Part shown: positions 16,522 through 22,312 of the stretch, piece after piece | How the letters are laid out: every line of letters begins with the position of its first letter | How positions within the stretch are numbered: the stretch's first letter is position 1 | NCBI GenBank assembly: GCA_031262845.1 | Contig: JAISGZ010000084.1 | Span: 1-22,312 of the forward strand | Source: Propionibacteriaceae bacterium | GTDB taxonomy: Bacteria; Actinomycetota; Actinomycetes; Propionibacteriales; Propionibacteriaceae | Direction of reading: 5' to 3' | DNA: 22,312 nucleotides | The notes under the pieces: model-generated | The model's database searches: none | Seen by the model: the letters and a program-made list of their open reading frames with translations, nothing else | Told to the model about the DNA's origin: nothing | Made by a program: the position numbers and the translations under genes

Positions 16522-18174
16522 ATGGCCTCAACCAGCACCGATCAGCTGCCGCCGGCGGCCGACCAGTCGGCTCCGGAACCCGGGACAGCGGCCACTGGCG
16601 GCACCGCTCCCGGGTCTTCGCCGGAAGCCGAACCAGGCGAAAACCAAGGTATTGGCTACCTCTTTCTCCGGATCTACCAATTCTTCTACTCGAAAACTGT
16701 CGGCCTCATCATCATCTTGGTGATGGCTGTCTACGTCTTGATCGGCGTCATCGTGGTCCAAGAGCCGGCCTCGGCCCGGACCTCGGAGTCGGCCAAAGAG
16801 GCGTTCTTGGCTCAAGCGACCGAAAAGTACGGCGGTTGGACGAATATCTTCGACGCCCTGGGCTTCTTCCACCTCTTCAGCTCGATCGGTTTCCTGGTCG
16901 TGGCCGGTGCCTTGGCGGCCAGCATCATCGCTTGTACGGTGCATCGGATTCCGTTGTTGTGGCGGAGTTGGAAACACCCGAAAACCTCGGCCAGCCTCGG
17001 CTTTTTCGACCGGGCCCGCTACCGCGGCACCGTCTTGCTGGGTGGTAACAGCGCCGACCAGGGACTGGCGGCGGCCAAGAAAATTCTCAGCTCAGCCGGC
17101 TACCGGGTCCAACCGGCCAGTAAAGGCAATGGTCTCTACGCCGCCAAGCACGCCTGGGGTCCGTTCGGTACGGTTGCCGCCCACGCCAGTTTCATCATCA
17201 TCATGGCTGCTCTGCTGATCTCCGCCAGCGGTGGGATCGACGAAGTCATCGCCGTGCCCGTTGATGGCGAACCGGTTGCGATCGGTCACGGTACGGACCT
17301 GCGCCTCCAAGCCACCGCCTTCGAGAACGTCACCAACGCCGAGGGCCGTTCCCTCGATTACGTGTCGACGCTGCATCTGTTCGACGGCGACACCGAGGTG
17401 GCCGTGAAGGATATCCGGGTCAATTCGCCGCTGCGCTACGAAGGCATCAACTTCCACCAGAACTCCTTCGGCATGGCGGCCGATGTCACGGTCACGGACG
17501 CCAGCGGGGCGACCTTGTTCGACCAGGCGGTGGCCCTGACGATGAGTTCGAATGATGGTTTGTACACGATCGGGCAGTTCAACCTCAACGACTGGCTGGT
17601 CAACATCCTCCTACCCGCCAGCGGCACGGCTGGCCAAGGTGGTTTGGAAGCCGGCCAGGCGGCGTTCCAACTGGTTGACGCCAACGACATGGCGGTCGAC
17701 ATGGGCGTGGCCGACCAAGGCCAACCGATCGTCTTACAAGAACTGAACTTCACCTTCGGCCGGGAACGCGAGTACACCGGCATCGGCGTGCGCCAAGATC
17801 ACGGATCGACCTGGATGTGGATCGGATCATTCCTGCTGGTCGTCGGCATGACGATGACCTTCGCCTTCCGGCCCCGCCGGATTTGGGTGCGGCCAGGAGC
17901 GGCGGCCGACGGCCGCTCGGCGCTGCGCTTCGGTTCCAGCGACAAACTCGACACGGCCTTCGGGCGGCAGTTCCAAAGCCTCGTCCGACAGGTTGCGGGG
18001 AGCTTGCCGACAACTGCTTCGGCGACCGGCTCGGCTGCTCCCAGCCCGGCCGCCGATAGCTCTGACACAACAACTTCAGTTGACACCGATGACACTGGTG
18101 CGACAGCTGAGGTCAGCCCAACTGGCGACGCCGTAGCGTCGTCAAACGGGCTCACCGACAACGACAAGGAGTGA
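16522..18174 (+). CDS. resB: Cytochrome c biogenesis protein ResB (Ccs1)
   Basis: A 550-residue component of the system II haem-attachment complex. A Pro/Ala/Gly-rich cytoplasmic N-terminus (1-44) leads into helix 1 (about 58-79), helix 2 (about 120-141) and helix 3 (about 214-235, with His221 in VAAHASFIII). A large outer domain follows (about 237-428, with the family block RYEGINFHQNSFG), then helix 4 (about 430-450, WMWIGSFLLVVGMTMTF), and a Ser/Thr/Asp-rich cytoplasmic C-terminal tail of about 80 residues. ResB and CcsA together move haem outward and ligate it to CXXCH cysteines. The AAGGGA site is about ten bases before the ATG. Only three bases separate it from ccsA. The two disordered tails are longer than in most relatives. 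Confidence 0.93.
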   Translation: MASTSTDQLPPAADQSAPEPGTAATGGTAPGSSPEAEPGENQGIGYLFLRIYQFFYSKTVGLIIILVMAVYVLIGVIVVQEPASARTSESAKEAFLAQATEKYGGWTNIFDALGFFHLFSSIGFLVVAGALAASIIACTVHRIPLLWRSWKHPKTSASLGFFDRARYRGTVLLGGNSADQGLAAAKKILSSAGYRVQPASKGNGLYAAKHAWGPFGTVAAHASFIIIMAALLISASGGIDEVIAVPVDGEPVAIGHGTDLRLQATAFENVTNAEGRSLDYVSTLHLFDGDTEVAVKDIRVNSPLRYEGINFHQNSFGMAADVTVTDASGATLFDQAVALTMSSNDGLYTIGQFNLNDWLVNILLPASGTAGQGGLEAGQAAFQLVDANDMAVDMGVADQGQPIVLQELNFTFGREREYTGIGVRQDHGSTWMWIGSFLLVVGMTMTFAFRPRRIWVRPGAAADGRSALRFGSSDKLDTAFGRQFQSLVRQVAGSLPTTASATGSAAPSPAADSSDTTTSVDTDDTGATAEVSPTGDAVASSNGLTDNDKE

Positions 18175-18177
18175 GCG

Positions 18178-19113
18178 ATGACTCAAGAAGCCTGGCTGCG
18201 TCTCAATGAATACCTACTGATCGCGGCCCTGATCTTTCTGATCGTGGCGGCGGTCATCAATATCGTCATCCTGACGGCCAAACGCCGGGGAGCGACGGCC
18301 AAACAAGCGGCGCCGGTGATGGCGCTGGCCGGCGGTGGTAGTGGCGTCGACGTTGTCGTCGAAGCCGGTCAAGCCACCGAGGCGCCGGCGCCGCCACCCG
18401 CCAAAGGTGGCTTGGCTTCCTACGCTTTGGGCTTCTCACTAGCGGCTTTGTTGTCGCTGACGGTCTACCTCGTGATTCGGACGATCCTGACCGGCCACAG
18501 CCCACTGTCGAATCAACACGAATTCGCGGTCTCCTTTACCTGGGCCATCACTTTGTGTTACGTCATCGCCGAGTGGCGGTTCAAGTTCCGGCTGATCTCG
18601 GTCGTCGTGATCCCGATCACGGCCGCCCTGCTGGTCTACTCCATGACGCTCGACGCTGGTATCGCGCCGCTCGTGCCGGCTCTCCAGAACAACCTCATGT
18701 TGCCGCTCCACGTCGGCTTCGCGATCCTCAGTTACGGTGCCGGGGCGGTCGGATTCGGGGCGGCCGTGGCCTATCTCGTGTACCCCCGGCTGAAGCGCCA
18801 AGTGCCGGGCCGACGGGAGCAATTCGATGAGTTGGGCTACAAGGCCACGGTCATTTCGTTCCCGCTCTTGACGATGATGATCTTGATCGGTGCCATCTGG
18901 GCCGAAACTGCCTGGGGCCGTTTCTGGGGTTGGGACCCGAAGGAAACCAGTGCCTTCATCGCCTGGTTGATCTACGCTGGCTATCTACACTCGCGAGTCG
19001 TCATGGGCTGGCGAGGCAAACGGTCGGCCGTGTTGCTCATCATCGGCTTCGCGGCCGCCATGTTCGCGTTCTTCTCGAACCACTTCTTGGGAGGCCTGCA
19101 CTCATATGGATAA
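18178..19113 (+). CDS. ccsA: Cytochrome c biogenesis protein CcsA (ResC; CcsB in some naming)
   Basis: A 311-residue membrane protein with about eight helices, the haem-handling partner of ResB. The tryptophan-rich WWD-type haem-binding loop reads WGRFWGWDPKE (246-256), followed by TSAFIAWLIYAGYLH. Conserved haem-ligand histidines are visible in MLPLHVGFAILSYG, GYLHSR and near the end in FSNHFLGGLHSYG. A glycine/alanine-rich insert of about 40 residues lies between the first and second helix. AAGGAG sits about five bases before the ATG. The end overlaps the next gene by eight bases, showing coupling. CcmF/CcmC and NrfE share the WWD loop, but size and the ResB neighbour identify the system II protein. 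Confidence 0.95.
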   Translation: MTQEAWLRLNEYLLIAALIFLIVAAVINIVILTAKRRGATAKQAAPVMALAGGGSGVDVVVEAGQATEAPAPPPAKGGLASYALGFSLAALLSLTVYLVIRTILTGHSPLSNQHEFAVSFTWAITLCYVIAEWRFKFRLISVVVIPITAALLVYSMTLDAGIAPLVPALQNNLMLPLHVGFAILSYGAGAVGFGAAVAYLVYPRLKRQVPGRREQFDELGYKATVISFPLLTMMILIGAIWAETAWGRFWGWDPKETSAFIAWLIYAGYLHSRVVMGWRGKRSAVLLIIGFAAAMFAFFSNHFLGGLHSYG

Positions 19114-20011
19114 ACCGCAGGAGTCGTCAGCTGGGTCTGAGTCGTCGCCAGTCGAGAGTGAGTCGTCGGTCTCGTCCGAGTCGCAGTCTGAGTCGACGAC
19201 GGCCGAATTGGGAGATGAGACCTCAATTACTGCCTCTCAAGGTGAGACGTCGGCTGTTTCACCTCAGACTGAGAAGTCACCGGCTGCTGAGTCTGAGCCG
19301 TCGGGGGCAACCGCTGCTGCTAATCCGGCGAACCCGGACGTGCCACCCCCAGCGGCTGGCCAGACCGGTTCAGAACCACCCGCTTCCCGGCGCCGCTTCA
19401 TCGGCACGCCACTCGGCAACGCCCTCGTCATCGCGATCACGGCCGTGGTCATCGTGGCCGGGGTGTGGTTGGTTGGCGAATGGCGGGCGGGCGGTAACGA
19501 CGACGCTCAGCCAGTCGTCACTGACGCCTCGGGGGCCACGGTCAGCGGTGGCGCGGTCAGCACGATCGACGTCGGTGGTAGCAGTGATGTGCCGGCACCG
19601 GCCATCGGGCAACCGGCGGCCGATTTCTCGATGATCTCGATCAGCGGTGACCAGGTCACCTTGTCAGCCCTGCGTGGCCAGCCGGTTTGGCTGGTCTTCG
19701 GGGCCACCTGGTGTACGAACTGCCGTTCGGAAGCGCCGGATGTCCAACTCATCAGCGAAGAGTTCAGCGACCGGGCCACCGTCGTCGGCGTCTACTCGGG
19801 TGAAGAGATCGCCACGGTCTACGGCTACGCCCAACGGGCCGGCCTGACCTACCCCCAACTGGCCGACACCTTCAACGAGATCACGTCCGACTACCGGGTA
19901 ATCGGCCTGCCAACCCACTTCTTCATCGACCGTGACGGCAACATCACCAAGATTTCCGTCGGCACGATGACCGCTTCCCAAGCCCGGGCCGAACTGACGT
20001 CTTTGCTCTGA
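19106..20011 (+). CDS. Membrane-anchored thioredoxin-like protein (TlpA/ResA type)
   Basis: A 301-residue thiol-disulphide oxidoreductase. Residues 1-90 are a Ser/Glu/Thr-rich, probably disordered cytoplasmic tail, built at DNA level from GAGTCGTC-like repeats. One membrane helix follows (about 106-126), then an outer thioredoxin fold (about 170-301) with IGQPAADFSMISISGDQVTL, active site WCTNC (Cys203, Cys206) and the cis-Pro loop GLPTHFFID. It should receive electrons from CcdA and reduce apocytochrome CXXCH cysteines before haem attachment, as ResA does. It is the last gene of the nrf unit, overlaps ccsA by eight bases, and is followed by a stem-loop. ResA usually has CEPC; CTNC is closer to general TlpA proteins, so substrate specificity is uncertain. 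Confidence 0.88.
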   Translation: MDKPQESSAGSESSPVESESSVSSESQSESTTAELGDETSITASQGETSAVSPQTEKSPAAESEPSGATAAANPANPDVPPPAAGQTGSEPPASRRRFIGTPLGNALVIAITAVVIVAGVWLVGEWRAGGNDDAQPVVTDASGATVSGGAVSTIDVGGSSDVPAPAIGQPAADFSMISISGDQVTLSALRGQPVWLVFGATWCTNCRSEAPDVQLISEEFSDRATVVGVYSGEEIATVYGYAQRAGLTYPQLADTFNEITSDYRVIGLPTHFFIDRDGNITKISVGTMTASQARAELTSLL

Positions 20012-20034
20012 CGCGCTGACAGATTGGCCGGTTT

Positions 20035-20052
20035 ACCTGACTTGGGTCAGGT
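20035..20052. terminator. Stem-loop between converging genes
   Basis: ACCTGAC (20035-20041) and GTCAGGT (20046-20052) form a perfect 7-bp stem with loop TTGG, 23 bases after the thioredoxin stop and before the converging carbonic anhydrase stop. There is no T-run, so it is a weak terminator candidate that could act for both directions. Confidence 0.45.
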
Positions 20053-20099
20053 CTCCCAATGGTCTGTCTTCGAATCGCTGTGGCTAGGTAGTATGTCGG

Positions 20100-20954
20100 T
20101 TAGGTCAGCTGGCCGGCAGTGGTATCAACCGCGATCGGGCGGTCGCAGAACGGCTGAACCGGCCGGTTGTCAGCCTGGTAAGTCCGACCGAGAACGGTGG
20201 CCTCGATCGACGAGATCGCCACGGGCGTCAGCAGGACATTCCACAGCACTCCCCGGTCGTACGGCGGCGTCGTGCGCGAGCCGACATAGCGGGCGACGGC
20301 CACCTTGGTCGGGACGATATCGGCCAGGTTGATCTGGGTGGCGAGCCTTAGAACGTTGATCGCGGTCGCGACTTCCGCTGGGACAGGGGCGAAGAGTGAC
20401 GCCAGGCCAGAGGCCGACTCGTGGATTTCCAGCGGTACGCCGACGACGCTGATCGTGTTCGCCGGGCTGAGGCCGACAATGTGGAGTTCCATCGTTGTCG
20501 AGCGGCCGTCGAAGGTGTGTTCGGAAGGCGTGTGAAAGTGGAATTCGACGACCCGGTAGGTGATATCGCCAACACTGAAACTGCCACCACCGCCGGGTTT
20601 GTCGACGCCGTCAACAGTCACCGGGACAGCTTGAATGGCGTAGCCATTGTTGAATTCCCGCCACTGGCAAGACTGAAAGTCGAATTCCAGCGGCTGAGTC
20701 GTCGGGATGCTGGGTAGGGTCGCCAGCGGGATATCAATCGGCGATTGAAAGGCCTCGATATCACCGTCACCGAGCAGATCTTCCAGCCCCTGAGGCCACA
20801 GCAAATGACAACTTGGCACGTTGGCAGCGGCTGAAGACGGCACTGTCGCGTTCACACAAAACCCCCTGCCAGATGACCAACCCTGGGCATCACCCACATC
20901 ATAACCGTCACCTGGGACACCGTCAGCCGTTCTCCACGGTTGCCCGTGACTCAC
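20100..20954 (-). CDS. Alpha-class carbonic anhydrase
   Basis: A 284-residue protein with the alpha-carbonic anhydrase fold, which hydrates CO2 to bicarbonate using zinc. Zinc ligands are His139 and His141 in EFHFHTPSEH and His158 in MELHIV. QSPIDI (70-75), NNGYAIQ (102-108) and YVGSRTTPPYDRGVLW (223-238) are also present, with gatekeeper Thr228/229. Tyr105 stands where the proton-shuttle histidine (His64 of human CA II) is found, and Tyr231 replaces the Cys often seen in TTPPC of bacterial members. The frame starts with GTG at 20954, bounded by a stop codon four codons upstream, and has no signal peptide although the class is normally exported. The first 60 residues are unlike the family. 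It may be N-terminally altered or use another export route. Confidence 0.85.
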   Translation of the reverse strand: MSHGQPWRTADGVPGDGYDVGDAQGWSSGRGFCVNATVPSSAAANVPSCHLLWPQGLEDLLGDGDIEAFQSPIDIPLATLPSIPTTQPLEFDFQSCQWREFNNGYAIQAVPVTVDGVDKPGGGGSFSVGDITYRVVEFHFHTPSEHTFDGRSTTMELHIVGLSPANTISVVGVPLEIHESASGLASLFAPVPAEVATAINVLRLATQINLADIVPTKVAVARYVGSRTTPPYDRGVLWNVLLTPVAISSIEATVLGRTYQADNRPVQPFCDRPIAVDTTAGQLT

Positions 20955-21133
20955 GAAAGTCGCATCTCATCAGTTGTTTGTTCAACTGGAGACAAACCCT
21001 TTGTCACGAGACGAGTCATTCTTGTCTCGGGGCGGCAAGAGCCGTCGATTTTCCGGTGGCCGCTATTCAAAGAGGTCACTGAGTCGATTGAGTCAATAGA
21101 CTGAGGTGATTTCAGCGACCATGAGGGATTCTG
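20955..21133. other. Divergent intergenic region with small dyads
   Basis: Between the leftward carbonic anhydrase gene and the rightward helicase lie CAGTTG/CAACTG (20971-20976/20983-20988) and a 9-bp stem with one G-T pair, CGAGACGAG/CTTGTCTCG (21007-21029). No convincing -35/-10 pair is found on either strand. Confidence 0.45.
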
Positions 21134-22312
21134 ATGATAACAACTGCTTTTCTCGCCGAGGCAGCTAACCCCATACCGGAAATCCCCGAAGTCGGACGCA
21201 TTGTCGAGGTCCGTGGGGCCACCTGGGCCGTGACGGATGTCCGAGACCAAGGTCTACGCCGGAGCCCAGCTGACGAGGGCCGCGCTCAACTGCAACATGT
21301 GGTCAGTCTTCAATCTTTGCAAGAGGATCGGATGGGTGAGGAACTGACGGTCATCTGGGAACTTGAAGTGGGCCACACCACTGTGCCCGACCAGGGACTG
21401 CCGGAGACCATTAGCGTCGAAGGGTTTGACGACCCAAATCTGTTAGGTGCTTACGTTGACGCGGTTCGGTGGGGTGCTGTGACCTCGGCCGACCCGCAGG
21501 CCTATCAGGCTCCATTCCGTAGCGGGGCTCGGGTTGAGGCTTACCAACTGGAACCGTTGCGCCGATCGTTGGCTGCGCCGCGAGCAAATCTGCTGCTGGC
21601 TGACGATGTCGGTTTAGGGAAGACCATTGAGGCTGGTCTAGTTATCGAGGAACTACTGCTGCGTCACCGGGCCCGCTCCGTCATCATCGTCTGCCCGCCG
21701 TCACTATCGGTCAAATGGCAAGACGAGATGCGGGAAAAATTCGGCTTGGAATTCGTCATCGTCGATTCAGCCCAGATGGCTCAGGCCCGACGTACTTACG
21801 GGTTAGCAGCTAATCCGTTTCGACTTTACCCACGGGTCATTGTGTCGCTGGCCTGGTTGCCATCGGTGCGAGCCCAACGGCTGCTGCGGGAAGTGCTGGC
21901 AGCGGCGCAGAAATCGAATTCTGCCCGCCGCTACGCCTTCGACATTCTGGTTGTCGACGAGGCGCATCACGTCGCACCGGCTGCACCGACTGGTTATGCC
22001 GAGTCACGGGGTTACGCGGTCGATTCAAAACGCACGATAGCTGTCCGACAACTGGCAGAGCAGTGTGAGCACCGGCTGTTCCTGTCGGCTACTCCCCACA
22101 ATGGCTACTCAGAATCCTTCACTGCACTGCTGGAAATGATCGATCCTCACCGTTTCGCCCGCGGCGCTGATATCGACGAAAAAGCTCTGGACGAAATCAC
22201 GGTCAGACGCCTCAAGTCGCAAATCAAAGACAAGGGTTTCAAGAGGCGGGAGATCAAATACATCCCTTTTGCTACGAGCACCGAAGAAGAGGCGAATTTC
22301 GCCAAGCTGGAC
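21134..22312 (+). CDS. drmD: SNF2-type helicase, DrmD-like (DISARM), 5' part
   Basis: The frame is open from ATG at 21134 to the window end, giving 393 residues of a longer protein. Visible helicase blocks are AYQLEPLRRSL (Q-like), DDVGLGKTIEAGLVIEELL (motif I, Lys163), IIVCPPSLSVKWQDEMREKFG (Ia), VVDEAHHVAP (DEAH 275-278) and LFLSATPHNGYSESF (motif III, 318-323). The approximately 140-residue N-terminal part, with VGRIVEVRGATWAV, QHVVSLQSLQED, ELTVIWELEVG and AVRWGAVTSADPQAYQAPFRSG, resembles DrmD, the Snf2-like helicase of class 1 DISARM, which blocks phage DNA together with a methylase and DrmA, B and C. GAGGGA lies five bases before the ATG. Codons are more A/T-ending than in the nrf genes, suggesting a transferred island. 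Generic RapA/HepA-type helicases are the alternative. Confidence 0.85.
   Translation, partial: MITTAFLAEAANPIPEIPEVGRIVEVRGATWAVTDVRDQGLRRSPADEGRAQLQHVVSLQSLQEDRMGEELTVIWELEVGHTTVPDQGLPETISVEGFDDPNLLGAYVDAVRWGAVTSADPQAYQAPFRSGARVEAYQLEPLRRSLAAPRANLLLADDVGLGKTIEAGLVIEELLLRHRARSVIIVCPPSLSVKWQDEMREKFGLEFVIVDSAQMAQARRTYGLAANPFRLYPRVIVSLAWLPSVRAQRLLREVLAAAQKSNSARRYAFDILVVDEAHHVAPAAPTGYAESRGYAVDSKRTIAVRQLAEQCEHRLFLSATPHNGYSESFTALLEMIDPHRFARGADIDEKALDEITVRRLKSQIKDKGFKRREIKYIPFATSTEEEANFAKLD

Noticed and set aside
20951..21250. A 99-codon minus-strand frame that could supply a signal peptide for the carbonic anhydrase by frameshift
   Set aside because: Its translation has no hydrophobic signal segment, and most of it overlaps the start of the DrmD-like gene.

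Overview
The window is about 22 kb of moderately high-GC bacterial DNA, most likely from an actinobacterium. The signs are frequent GTG/TTG starts, Arg codons biased to CGG, actinobacterial-type DUF4143, septum-formation and polyketide-exporter-like ABC genes, and membrane-anchored NrfA/NrfH with a system II (ResB/CcsA) cytochrome c maturation set instead of the proteobacterial NrfEFG/Ccm set. A Propionibacteriaceae-like organism would fit, but that is a guess from gene content.

Layout. (1) 1-674 is the 3' part of an AAA-ATPase/DUF4143 gene. (2) 675-1159 is a non-coding stretch with a perfect 14-bp inverted repeat and three direct repeats at an exact 23-bp period, possibly remnants of an insertion-sequence end. 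(3) 1160-3759 (minus) is a two-gene ABC exporter operon, with a second, unrelated repeat array upstream at 3971-4070. (4) 4072-5268 (minus) is a DUF1015 protein and 5486-5935 (minus) a septum-formation-domain lipoprotein, with a long stem-loop between them. (5) 6518-9166 (plus) is pyruvate, phosphate dikinase. (6) 9179-10830 (minus) is modB and modA of a molybdate transporter, without modC, divergent from moeA at 11001-12647 (plus), which carries three low-complexity insertions. (7) 12839-20011 (plus) is a tightly packed seven-gene unit: nrfH, nrfA, a TPR protein, ccdA, resB, ccsA and a TlpA/ResA thioredoxin. (8) 20100-20954 (minus) is an alpha-carbonic anhydrase without a visible signal peptide. 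(9) 21134 to the window end is the 5' part of a large SNF2-type helicase closely resembling DrmD, the first gene of class 1 DISARM anti-phage systems.

How the genes work together. nrfH and nrfA encode a quinol-driven, nine-haem, ammonia-forming nitrite reductase on the outer face of the membrane. The five genes behind them supply what is needed to make its haem groups covalent: CcdA and the thioredoxin keep the CXXCH cysteines reduced, and ResB/CcsA deliver and attach haem. modAB and moeA next door would supply molybdenum cofactor, for example for a nitrate reductase encoded elsewhere, so modAB-moeA-nrf reads as a nitrate/nitrite respiration neighbourhood. NrfA has CXXCH instead of the classical CXXCK at its catalytic haem, so no dedicated CXXCK lyase should be required, in line with the single generic ResB/CcsA pair.

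The most promising lead is the right edge. The DrmD-like helicase is probably the start of a DISARM defence island whose remaining genes (methylase, DrmA, DrmB, DrmC) would lie beyond the window.
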